NCBI RefSeq assembly: GCF_017996735.1
Contig: NZ_JAGOGJ010000028.1
Coordinates: 1-63,236, forward strand
Origin: Niveispirillum sp.
GTDB lineage: Bacteria > Pseudomonadota > Alphaproteobacteria > Azospirillales > Azospirillaceae
Direction of reading: 5' to 3'
DNA length: 63,236 nt
In this document: positions 17,501-24,970 of the stretch, piece by piece
Numbering within the stretch: position 1 is the stretch's first letter
Layout: every line of letters begins with the position of its first letter
Made by a program: the position numbers and the translations under genes
Notes under the pieces: generated by a model
Told to the model about the DNA's origin: nothing
The model's input: the letters and a program-made list of their open reading frames with translations, nothing else
Databases searched by the model: none

Positions 17501-18334
17501 ATAGGGGGGCGGGTCATCGGGCCGGTCAAAGCCGTTGCGATGAGACCAGGATGCCCAGCCGTCAGGCGTCGCGGGCAATGACACCGGTTCCCTATGCTGC
17601 GCCAGCGTCTTGATGGCGGCGGCATCCAGCGCGCGGTCATGGATGCGGATTTCATCAATGTCGCCGCCGCGCAGAAAATTATAGCGGCTTTGCACCTGGA
17701 TCGGGCTGATGATCCGGCTGTGCGGACCGAACTGATCAAGGCTTGCGTCCAGCGATGCCGGCTGATCCTTGCGCGCTACCAGTTCGCCATTCACATAAAG
17801 CTGAACGCCCGTCGCCTCGTCCCAGGCAAAGGCGATATGGGACCAAGCGTCCGGGGCCGGCGGGGTTGGCATCGTCCATGAAACACGCACCCGCGCCAGA
17901 TTCGTATCGGTCACGAAACCGTCGAATCCCTTGCCGTTCCAGTCCAGCCGCAGGAAGACCATGTCCCAACTGCTATGGTTGGAATAGGCGACCCTGAACA
18001 GGGGAAATTGATTGGAACCAACGGGATAGCGGGAACGCCAGAAGAAGCTGAGCGTGCCGCGCTGGGCCCGGATGTTCCCCGGCGCGGCCCAGGCCAGGAC
18101 CTGATCATCGGCGGCCTGAAGATAGGCGCCCGGCGCCCCGCCCTGCGGTATGACCGCCACCTTGTCGGCGAAGGTGGGACGTGCGTCCCCGACGGCCCGG
18201 TCGGCGACCAGCCCCTTGTCGCCGGTAACCCGGAACAAAAGTCCGTCGGGCGCGTCGACCGCCCCTGCGGGCAAGGCGCCTGTCAACAGGGCCAGCAGCG
18301 CCGCCCCCGTCCGCAACCGTTTCGCATGTGCCAT
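14522..18334 (-). CDS. large secreted LamG-domain protein, putative glycan-active enzyme
   Basis: A 1270-residue exported protein. Start ATG 18334 is chosen because AAGGA lies upstream and a clean signal peptide (residues 1-25, ending A-G-A) follows; the frame is open further up but reads as non-coding. Residues 30-245 form a LamG/concanavalin-like beta-sandwich, closing with the typical 'IDEIRIHDRALDAAAI'. Residues 250-650 look beta-rich. Residues 680-1030 are Trp/Tyr-rich helices resembling a six-hairpin toroid and contain an acidic cluster, 'GEFGGGLSDDTDL', near residue 740. The last 100 residues resemble a CARDB-type beta domain. It is divergent from a TonB receptor, which suggests polysaccharide degradation. 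I do not recognise a CAZy family; polysaccharide lyase or hydrolase is a guess. Confidence 0.75.
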   Translation of the reverse strand: MAHAKRLRTGAALLALLTGALPAGAVDAPDGLLFRVTGDKGLVADRAVGDARPTFADKVAVIPQGGAPGAYLQAADDQVLAWAAPGNIRAQRGTLSFFWRSRYPVGSNQFPLFRVAYSNHSSWDMVFLRLDWNGKGFDGFVTDTNLARVRVSWTMPTPPAPDAWSHIAFAWDEATGVQLYVNGELVARKDQPASLDASLDQFGPHSRIISPIQVQSRYNFLRGGDIDEIRIHDRALDAAAIKTLAQHREPVSLPATPDGWASWSHRNGFDRPDDPPPYLADAATRIRKVEFTEQRDIAQRMWKGNDGIRETTWPGVYNRSTLPGRHDYFTLPDWNVYSMGGKSGTWFLPDEPFNQVEIQGAAFGKLGWIKGATVPPGNAQVTDDGSLLSRRRQGTERSTTRLKQDATGGALRFVNEVQETPIQEIGAYHVGPGTAPEGLGDFRFTLRLGVEPDFTGILPLRRFIDGRYPESERGLIVAIPDAGVPTRKRITPPETGRPVAHIAIPMDYRRQEPGMALYRGAVQGFENFGGLDGIELTVPALNVKPTHKGGLVALNIRVKDPLTPERDLMDVNVAVKPGEARTLWLDTRDRILPSDRPLYLTIAASAPEFSVDKLDGAALRLVFKSKADAKADHVFDRERQIQDNYGFLVEERQSSRNLGLFQRFYDDITDLLRIDPDNKVANAYWSEWNPQQPLPPVELDPPPPGTPAWAWGQTRYLAQVRQFVNWWIDHRQVGGEFGGGLSDDTDLTNQWPGLALMGVDREKLTKSLSDMIEAIHANGMLTNGLGTIVTDELHVYEEGINAQAQMALLTPGDPQTVERLMETAANYADLTAVNPKGHRLLTSNYFGAGHIVTEAPWQWSKPYSYLIFHSGIRLVEINGDPGTRKLLLELADGYLAHGKQDADGTWTFPSEINWPDGATRGTAGPEQTNLLMWAAYRWTGDARYLRPIEQVLRKGGFAALSGIVSGDLALDLNRPDLRNAVLAQAKSDRYAGPFIYHTAWVATGDKQWLVKQYDAQRQFASLRMDMQTVDHWWTDRVELPTQELQRQRLGGVALYRNAIVRGNRIAWDFDDVDGAEKVAVLVKEPTRTGFRILAHNLSDKPVTAGIIGADVAAGDWTVTEGVDADGDDKADSVIASRTVSFGEGQRVPVTLAPGQTIVMDFALAGPEQDLTVRPDIAIAKRDVVRAKGRVEVTVHNIGSASAPTGRVRLLSADGSVLSETALPAIAAPLDLKPKTATVAMKAVDGAVSVDVVLDGGAVEARSDNNKVSIR

Positions 18335-18587
18335 TCTGGTGTCCTTCCCTGGCCATGGCGGCGGTTCATCTGCCCGCGCCGTTTTTCCCGGCCGCCGGAT
18401 CACATCTGCGCAACAGGGGCAAAGTTTATTCGCTTTCCTGTTTCCACCGCTTGCGTTCCGGTTCAAACCATGCATAGTTTCTTATGACACCGGTGACAAT
18501 TCGCAAGCAAAATCGCCGGCCGCCGATCGAAAAATGGGGACAAACGGCGCGACCAAGCGCCGAGGCCCTGTACAGGAGGAGGAACCC
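18335..18587. promoter_or_regulatory. divergent promoter region of the LamG protein and TonB receptor
   Basis: About 250 bases between the two divergent starts. It contains an 8-bp CACCGGTG palindrome near 18490 within 'TGACACCGGTGACA', a possible core of a regulator site. No established LacI- or sigma/anti-sigma-type operator is recognisable, and no regulator gene is adjacent, so the inducer is unknown. Confidence 0.35.
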
Positions 18588-21455
18588 ATGTCCCTTATGA
18601 ACCGCGGCATCTGCCGCGCAATCCCTTATGGCGTCTCGGCATTGGCGCTTTCCCTGGCTTTTGGCACAGGTGCCGCCGTTGCCCAGCAGACAGCCGCTGA
18701 ATCCGGCAGCGAGGCGCTGGAAGAAATTGTTGTCACCGGTTTCCGCGCCAGTCTGGCCAATTCGCTGAACATCAAGCGCAATGAAGCCGGCGTGGTTGAT
18801 GCGATCAGCGCCGAGGACATCGCCGACTTCCCCGACACCAACCTGGCCGAGTCCATCCAGCGTATTCCCGGCGTTTCGATCGACCGCGATGCGGGCGAGG
18901 GAAGGTCGCTGACGGTGCGCGGCCTGTCGTCTGAATTCACCCGCACCCGCATCAATGGTATCGAGGCGCAGGCCACGACGGGCGCCACCGACAGTTCGGG
19001 CGGCACCAATCGCGGCCGTGGTTTCGACTTCAATGTCTTCGCGTCCGAACTGTTCAACAATATCACGGTGCGCAAGACCGCCTCGGCCGAGGTCGAGGAG
19101 GGATCGCTGGGCGCCACCGTCGATCTGAAAACGTCCCGTCCCTTCGATTTCAACGGTTTCACGGCCGCCGCCTCTGCCCAGGCCGGCTATAATGACCTGT
19201 CGGAGAAGGTGAATCCGCGCGGCGCCGTGCTGCTGTCCAACACCTGGCTGGATGACCAGATCGGCGCCCTGCTGTCGGTCGCCTATTCGGAGCGTGATCT
19301 GCTGGAAGAAGGCTTCAGTTCCGTGCGCTGGGGCCCCGCCAATGGCGATAACGGCTTTCAGAACCCGGCCGCCCTGCCCGGCGGTGCCTCTTCCGCCGGC
19401 GGTGTGTTCCATCCGCGCATCCCGCGCTATGGCCGGCTGGTCCATAATCAGGAACGCACCGGCGCCACCCTGTCCTTGCAGGCCCGCCCGGCGGAAGGCA
19501 ACACGACCGTCAGCTTCGACGTGCTGTATTCCAAGCTGGACAGCACGCGTCAGGAAAACTTCCTGGAAGCCTGGTCGCTGAGCCGCAACGCCTCCCAGGG
19601 TGGCAAGCCGGAAGTGGATATCGTCCAGACCGTGGTCGATCCCCAGACGGGTGAAATGGTCTATGCCCGCCTGGACGACATGGACATCCGTTCCGAACAG
19701 CGTTACGACGTGCTGAAGACCGAATTCACGCAATATACCCTGAGCGTGGATCACGAATTCAGTGAAAGCGTCCGCGCTACGCTGACCGGCGGGCGTGCGG
19801 AATCGAAGTTCGACAACCCCGTGCAGACCACCGTCCTGATGGATCGGCAGAACACGGATGGGTATAGCTGGGATTTCCGCGACAACAGCAACCTGCCGCT
19901 GATCGATTACGGCTTCGATGTCACGGACCCGACCAAATGGGTCATCACCGGCACGACCGGCGCCAATCCCCGGTCGGAAATCCGCATGAACCCGACCTTC
20001 CAGACCAACACCTATGACACGGCGCAGGGTGATCTGGCCTGGGACATCAATGATACGTTCAGCGCCAAGGGCGGCGTGAACTGGAAGCGGTTCAAGTCCG
20101 AGGCCCAGGCCTTTGCCCGTCCGTCGGCCACCAGCAATGTCGGCCCCGCGCTGCCGACCGGCACGACGCTGGCCAGCATGACCAAGCTGCTGACCGGCTT
20201 CGGCAAGGGCCTGAACCTGCCTGACGGGTCGGTGACCAGTTGGCTGGTCCCTGATCTGGCCGCGTTCGAGCGCGTGTTCAACATCAACTGCAACTGTGAC
20301 ACGGGCATCGCCGGTGGTGATTTCCGCAGCCTCGGGCTGGAAAACAGCGCCACCCTGGCCAACTGGCGCAATGTGAAGGAAGAATCGCTGGGCTTCTGGG
20401 CGCAGGTCGACTGGAACACCGAACTGGGCGACATGCCGTTCCGTGGCAATGTCGGCGTGCGTCAGGTGAAGACGGACGTGACGGCCACCGGTTATTCCTT
20501 CATCAACAGCGCTACCCGCCCCGTCACCGGCAAGAACAGCTACAAGGACACGCTGCCTTCGCTGAACATGTCGCTGGAGCCGGTGGACGATGTGATCCTG
20601 CGCGCCGCCGCCGCCAAGGTGCTGTCGCGGCCGCCGGTCACCAACCTGACGCCGGTCTTCACCCTGTCGGCGCTGAACGCCCCGAACCCCAGCGCGTCGC
20701 TGGGCAATGTCACGCTGGAGCCGTACCGTGCGGACACGGTGGACCTGTCGCTTGAATGGTACTTCGCGCCGGAATCGCTGATCTCCTTCGCCTGGTTCTA
20801 CAAGGACATCTCCACCTTCGTGCAGACCACCCAGCAGACGCTGACCTATGCGCAGTTGACGGCCATGAACCCGGAAGCATTCCCGGCTGGCGGCGGGCGT
20901 GACCCGAACCTGAGCTATGTGTTCAGCACGCCGACCAACACGCCGGGCGGCCCGCTGAAGGGCTTCGAAGTCAGCTTCCAGGCGCCGTTCAGCTTCCTGC
21001 CGGAAGGGTTCAACAATCTGGGTGTCCAGGCCAACTATACGCATGTGTCGTCGAAGATCGATTATTGCTCGACCTCGGCCTGCAATGCCTATGTCACGGC
21101 CAATCTGGTCAATCTGTCGCCCGACGCATGGAACGGCACGCTTTATTATGATGACGGGGAGAAGTTCAACGCCCGCGTCTCCGTCGCCTATCGTTCCGGC
21201 TATTACCAGCAGGTCCCGGCTGCCAATGCCGGTACGCGCGGCATCGTAGCCATCGGCAAGTCGGCCACGACCACGTTCGACGCTTCGGCCTCCTATAACG
21301 TGACCGAGAATTTCTCCGTCTCGTTCGAAGCGCTGAACCTGACCGACGAGGCCAACCGCCAGTACCATGGCGAGTTGGATGGCGTCCGTAACTCCACCTA
21401 CGTCTATCATCACACGGGTCGCCAGTTCTATCTGGGTGCCCGTTACAAGCTGTAA
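18588..21455 (+). CDS. TonB-dependent receptor, Caulobacter/Xanthomonas type
   Basis: A 955-residue outer-membrane receptor. A signal peptide (to about residue 32, A-V-A) is followed by the TonB box 'EEIVVTG' (about residues 45-51), a plug with 'IQRIPGVSIDRDAGEGRSLTVRG', and a 22-strand barrel whose last strand ends 'GARYKL'. These are the marks of the TonB-Xanth-Caul group, many of which import oligosaccharides. Start ATG 18588 has GGAGGAGGA upstream; open frame further up is antisense to the neighbour. It pairs divergently with the LamG protein and is followed by an exported aldose epimerase, so it probably imports sugar fragments. The ligand is unknown. Confidence 0.92.
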   Translation: MSLMNRGICRAIPYGVSALALSLAFGTGAAVAQQTAAESGSEALEEIVVTGFRASLANSLNIKRNEAGVVDAISAEDIADFPDTNLAESIQRIPGVSIDRDAGEGRSLTVRGLSSEFTRTRINGIEAQATTGATDSSGGTNRGRGFDFNVFASELFNNITVRKTASAEVEEGSLGATVDLKTSRPFDFNGFTAAASAQAGYNDLSEKVNPRGAVLLSNTWLDDQIGALLSVAYSERDLLEEGFSSVRWGPANGDNGFQNPAALPGGASSAGGVFHPRIPRYGRLVHNQERTGATLSLQARPAEGNTTVSFDVLYSKLDSTRQENFLEAWSLSRNASQGGKPEVDIVQTVVDPQTGEMVYARLDDMDIRSEQRYDVLKTEFTQYTLSVDHEFSESVRATLTGGRAESKFDNPVQTTVLMDRQNTDGYSWDFRDNSNLPLIDYGFDVTDPTKWVITGTTGANPRSEIRMNPTFQTNTYDTAQGDLAWDINDTFSAKGGVNWKRFKSEAQAFARPSATSNVGPALPTGTTLASMTKLLTGFGKGLNLPDGSVTSWLVPDLAAFERVFNINCNCDTGIAGGDFRSLGLENSATLANWRNVKEESLGFWAQVDWNTELGDMPFRGNVGVRQVKTDVTATGYSFINSATRPVTGKNSYKDTLPSLNMSLEPVDDVILRAAAAKVLSRPPVTNLTPVFTLSALNAPNPSASLGNVTLEPYRADTVDLSLEWYFAPESLISFAWFYKDISTFVQTTQQTLTYAQLTAMNPEAFPAGGGRDPNLSYVFSTPTNTPGGPLKGFEVSFQAPFSFLPEGFNNLGVQANYTHVSSKIDYCSTSACNAYVTANLVNLSPDAWNGTLYYDDGEKFNARVSVAYRSGYYQQVPAANAGTRGIVAIGKSATTTFDASASYNVTENFSVSFEALNLTDEANRQYHGELDGVRNSTYVYHHTGRQFYLGARYKL

Positions 21456-21471
21456 GCTGGAAGTCTGATGG

Positions 21472-21510
21472 GGGGCCGGGATGCGATCCGCTTCCCGGCC
21501 CCTTTTATTT
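21472..21510 (+). terminator. rho-independent terminator of the TonB receptor
   Basis: A perfect 10-bp stem (21472-21481 with 21493-21502), an 11-base loop, then TTTTATTT. It lies 17 bases after the receptor stop and before the epimerase gene, so it would limit read-through into that gene. Confidence 0.85.
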
Positions 21511-21535
21511 GGCCCCTTGGGAAATGTTGCGACCC

Positions 21536-22669
21536 ATGACCGTGATCCTGTCCCGCCGCGCCCTGCTTTCCTCCCTCGCCGCCCTGCCGCTGGCCGGTTG
21601 CGCCGCTCGAGTGTCGGGACGGTCCGGCGTGACCGAACAACTGTTCGGCCAGATGCCGGACGGGGCGCCCGTCACGCTTTACACTCTGTCCAACGGAACG
21701 GGCGCCAGCCTGCGCGTGATGACCTATGGGGCCACCGTCACCAACCTTGTCATGCCGGACCGGGCGGGGAACTTCGCTGATGTGGTCCTGGGTCTGGACG
21801 ATTTCGAAAGCTACCGCACAAAGTCCCGCAATTTCGGGACCCTGGTCGGCCGCTATGCCGGGCGCATCGGTAATGGCCGCTTTGCACTGGATGGTCGGGA
21901 GGTGGTGCTGGACACGGGCGGGTCGAAACATTCCTCCCATGGCGGGCCGGTCGGCTTTGCCAAGCGCAACTGGCACGGCGCGATACTGGACGGTGCCGCC
22001 GTGCGCATGACCCTGCTGTCGGCCGACGGGGATCAGGGATTCCCCGGTGAACTGGGCATCAGCGTCACCTACAGCCTGACCCCGGATAACCGCTTCTGTC
22101 TGGACATCGAGGCGTTGACCACCCGGCCCACGGTCCTGAACCCCACGCATCACGGTTATTTCAACCTGTCGGGTGTGCCCGGATCGCTGATCCACGATCA
22201 TCTGCTGACACTGGATGCCGACGGCTTCACGGCCTTCGGGTCTGACAAGATGGTGACGGGTGAAATTCGCCCGGTGGAGGGCACTGCCCTGGATTTCCGT
22301 AGCCCCAAGCCCATCGGCCGCGACATCGCCTCAACAGAGGAACAGATGCGCATCGGCAATGGTTATGATCATAGCTTCGTCATCCGGGGGCCCCATGGCG
22401 GACGCCCACGCAAGGCCGCCCGACTGGACCATCCCGGCAGCGGCCGGAGCCTGGAACTCTGGACCAGCGAACCCGGCGTGCATGTTTTTACGGCCAACGC
22501 CGTGGATATGGTCGGTCGTGGTGGCGCCATATACAAGCCGCATTGCGGCGTCTGCCTGGAACCCCAGCATTTCCAGAACAGTCCCAACCAGCCGGGTTTT
22601 CCCGGCACGGTGCTGCGCCCGGGACAGCGGTTCCGGTCGCGCAGCGAGTATCGGTTCGGGGTGGCTTGA
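21536..22669 (+). CDS. exported aldose 1-epimerase (galactose mutarotase), Tat lipoprotein-like
   Basis: A 377-residue enzyme of the GalM family, interconverting the alpha and beta forms of sugars. The catalytic His is in 'HHGYFNLSG' and the catalytic Glu in 'VCLEPQHFQNSPN', both intact. Unlike cytoplasmic GalM it begins with 'SRRALLSSLAALPLAGC': a twin-arginine-like motif followed by a lipobox (L-A-G-C) with Cys near residue 22. This predicts export and lipid anchoring. ATG 21536 is preferred because it puts the signal at the N-terminus; upstream ATG and TTG codons are in frame. It follows the TonB receptor and probably works on sugars it imports. Confidence 0.88.
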   Translation: MTVILSRRALLSSLAALPLAGCAARVSGRSGVTEQLFGQMPDGAPVTLYTLSNGTGASLRVMTYGATVTNLVMPDRAGNFADVVLGLDDFESYRTKSRNFGTLVGRYAGRIGNGRFALDGREVVLDTGGSKHSSHGGPVGFAKRNWHGAILDGAAVRMTLLSADGDQGFPGELGISVTYSLTPDNRFCLDIEALTTRPTVLNPTHHGYFNLSGVPGSLIHDHLLTLDADGFTAFGSDKMVTGEIRPVEGTALDFRSPKPIGRDIASTEEQMRIGNGYDHSFVIRGPHGGRPRKAARLDHPGSGRSLELWTSEPGVHVFTANAVDMVGRGGAIYKPHCGVCLEPQHFQNSPNQPGFPGTVLRPGQRFRSRSEYRFGVA

Positions 22670-24211
22670 TCACGCCGCCACGGCCACCACATCCGCGGCC
22701 AGGAACGCCGTCCACAGGGCCGGCAACGGTTTCAGCGCGGCGGCAGCGCGCTTGCGCAGGGTGTCGGCGGCGGTGGACTGGTCGATCTTGTCCAGCAAAG
22801 CGGCGGCATTCATGTCGTCGGCCGCCTGTTTCAGGGGCGTGCGGAGGCCATCGACGGCCCGTTGCAGCGGCGCCACCCGTTCGGGGGGCCAGACGGCGCG
22901 GCAGAAATCCAGGTCATAGCGCAGCTTGCGCAGCCGTTTATGGGCCTTGATGGCCGCGGCCACATCCGTAGGCTGGCCCAGCGCGCGCAGATTGTCCAGG
23001 CGCTGGCGCAACATGTCACCCGCGATTTCCGACAAGGTTGTCCCGAACGGACAGCCATGCGGCTGCCGCGCCCAGTCGCCCGCCTCCAGCCAGGCCGCGA
23101 ATTCCAGTTGCCAACCGGTCCATTCAGGCGAGGCCAGCAGGCGTATCGCCTTGTCCAGCGCCCTGGCCCGCGCGGCGGACACTGGCCCGACGGCGCCCTT
23201 GCGCGCATCCTGCGGCAGTTCGGTCAGCGCCATGGCCAGCTTCTGCCAGTCGCGCGCCCTTTCCAGCTTGCGGCCCAGCGCCTTCAACTGATCGCGCAAC
23301 GCATCGCCCTGGTCGGTATGGATAAGATCAGCGAACAAGCCATAGGCGGTAATCAGGCGACGCACGGCCGATGCCATTTCACGCAGAGCCGCCGGATCAC
23401 CCATGGCTTCGGTAAACGCCGGCTGGTTGTCCAGAAGATGGGCCAGACCGTTGCGCCCGATATGGCGGAACGCCTCCATCACCGTAGTAATGGGGGAGAT
23501 GCCCAGGGGCCGTACGGGATGGGCGCGCGGCTGTGCCCCGGTCAGCAGGGCCAGCCCCAGATCGGCCTTGCTGCGCGTGGACAGGCGCAGGGGCACGCGG
23601 GCATGGATATCGGCGGCCAGCCGGAACAGGTCCGCCACCTCCCCCTGTTTCAGTTCCAATTCCACTTCGCTGATCGTGTGGCGGGCCGATGGCTGCCCAT
23701 CGGGTGACATGACCAGAGCCTGGCCCAGGTCGAGCGCCAGTTCCACCCGCCCTTCATCCCCGGCACGCAGCAACAGGATGGTGCGCTGCACATCGGTGGT
23801 GAACAAAGGCGACAGACTATCCAGCGCGTCGGGCGGGATCAGTTCGGACAGGTCACCCTGGCGCAGAAGGCTGGTATCCAGCCCGTCACCCACCACGGCC
23901 CAGCGCCATTCCCGGCGAACGGCGATGCCCGCACCATCGCCCCCCTCGCCCGACGACATGGTCTTCACCGACTGTTCGCGCTTCACCCCCTGCCGCCGCA
24001 GGCGCAGCGCAAGGCCGCGCTTGGCCAGCGCCAGACCAGGCGTATCGAAATAAGCCGTGTGCTGGCGCACGGGATCGGCCTGCGTCACCAACCGCTCACG
24101 CACCAGGGCAAGCGCCGCGATGCGGGGCAGGTCCGCCGGATCGGCCAGCAATTTGATTTCCACCTCCCGTTCCGGGCGGGGAGTGCGGGGGGCCTTGGGC
24201 TTTGCGTTCAA
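22670..24211 (-). CDS. CYTH and CHAD domain protein (putative inorganic triphosphatase)
   Basis: A 513-residue fusion. Residues 14-200 are a CYTH domain, opened by the E-x-E-x-K signature (E16, E18, K20) that binds metal and triphosphate. Residues 220-500 are a CHAD helical domain, rich in His, Arg and Lys, known in other proteins to bind polyphosphate. E. coli YgiF has the same layout and hydrolyses tripolyphosphate. Its stop directly abuts the epimerase stop on the other strand. It precedes SixA and ppk1 in a polyphosphate-themed group. Confidence 0.9.
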   Translation of the reverse strand: MNAKPKAPRTPRPEREVEIKLLADPADLPRIAALALVRERLVTQADPVRQHTAYFDTPGLALAKRGLALRLRRQGVKREQSVKTMSSGEGGDGAGIAVRREWRWAVVGDGLDTSLLRQGDLSELIPPDALDSLSPLFTTDVQRTILLLRAGDEGRVELALDLGQALVMSPDGQPSARHTISEVELELKQGEVADLFRLAADIHARVPLRLSTRSKADLGLALLTGAQPRAHPVRPLGISPITTVMEAFRHIGRNGLAHLLDNQPAFTEAMGDPAALREMASAVRRLITAYGLFADLIHTDQGDALRDQLKALGRKLERARDWQKLAMALTELPQDARKGAVGPVSAARARALDKAIRLLASPEWTGWQLEFAAWLEAGDWARQPHGCPFGTTLSEIAGDMLRQRLDNLRALGQPTDVAAAIKAHKRLRKLRYDLDFCRAVWPPERVAPLQRAVDGLRTPLKQAADDMNAAALLDKIDQSTAADTLRKRAAAALKPLPALWTAFLAADVVAVAA

Positions 24212-24297
24212 GGGGGCTCGCGCGTCGGTTCCGTCAGGGAAGTACCCCCTTCACATACCGCAGTGCGACATGGGACGGAAGGGGCAATGACCCCCGG

Positions 24298-24834
24298 TTA
24301 CCGTTCTTCCAGATCGCGCGGCCGTGTGAAGCCGGCCAGCGTGCAGCTTCCCCAGCCCAGATCCCGCCAGGACAGCCCGTCCGGCACGGTGATTTCGACA
24401 AAGGAACAGGTGGGCAGCTTGGTCGCCAGCGACTGGCGCAAGGCGGCATCCCCCCGGCCGCACAGGTCGCGGGCCAGAAGCTGGAAATCGGGATTATGGC
24501 CCACAAAAAGGGCTGCCCCCACCTGCTCCGGCAGGGCCGTGACCCGGTCCAGCAGCAATTCCTCCCCGCACAGATAGATGGAGCGGTCGAAACTGGTGGG
24601 CGGCAGGTCGGTGCCCCAGGCGGCCGCCACGATCTCCAGCGTGGCACGGGCGCGCACCGCCGTCGAACAGACGACAAGGTCCGGACGTGGCGGCCCGCCC
24701 TTGCGCGCGGCCCAATAATTCGCCATCGTCGCGGCGGCGCGATGGCCCCGCGCGCTCAACGGCCGGTCATGATCGGCCAGGCGGGGATCATCCCAGTCCG
24801 ATTTGGCGTGCCGCAGCAGATAGAGTGTCTTCAT
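24298..24834 (-). CDS. sixA: histidine phosphatase, SixA family
   Basis: A 178-residue phosphohistidine phosphatase of the branch-1 histidine phosphatase superfamily. R8-H9 in 'LLRHAKSDW' is the phosphohistidine site, and the second catalytic His is in 'FVGHNPDF'. E. coli SixA removes phosphate from the Npr/HPr histidine; the target here is unknown. The start is ATG 24834, at the first family residue; the frame is open upstream but reads as non-coding leader. It is transcribed away from ppk1 and in the same direction as the CYTH-CHAD gene, which starts 86 bases further on. Confidence 0.9.
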   Translation of the reverse strand: MKTLYLLRHAKSDWDDPRLADHDRPLSARGHRAAATMANYWAARKGGPPRPDLVVCSTAVRARATLEIVAAAWGTDLPPTSFDRSIYLCGEELLLDRVTALPEQVGAALFVGHNPDFQLLARDLCGRGDAALRQSLATKLPTCSFVEITVPDGLSWRDLGWGSCTLAGFTRPRDLEER

Positions 24835-24970
24835 GACAACCACAGGCAGGGGAAGCGGAACCGGAACAGCAGGGCAGCGTCGCCGCCCGCGCGGGACCCA
24901 TGTACCCAAAACCGTCACAGAAGCAACATATACTTCCCCGGCCCGTGAGGACCAGAAGGACGAGATCATC

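Noticed and set aside
14327..17581. Very long plus-strand frame (over 1000 codons)
   Set aside because: Antisense to the LamG protein gene. High G+C opens frames on the other strand; the minus-strand protein has a signal peptide and domains, this one has none.
18485..18505. TGACACCGGTGACA as a LacI-type operator
   Set aside because: Only the inner 8 bases are palindromic and no regulator gene is nearby; kept as a weak note only.
18426..21413. Very long minus-strand frame (995 codons)
   Set aside because: Antisense to the TonB receptor, Arg/Gly/His-rich without any domain; a shadow.
24910..24940. Possible Pho box before ppk
   Set aside because: Only one weak half-site; the 11-base repeat spacing of a PhoB site is not met.
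24833..24970. ppk start at ATG 24833, sharing bases with the sixA start codon
   Set aside because: It would leave no promoter space for either gene and add a low-complexity leader; GTG 24971 has a ribosome site and gives the usual length.
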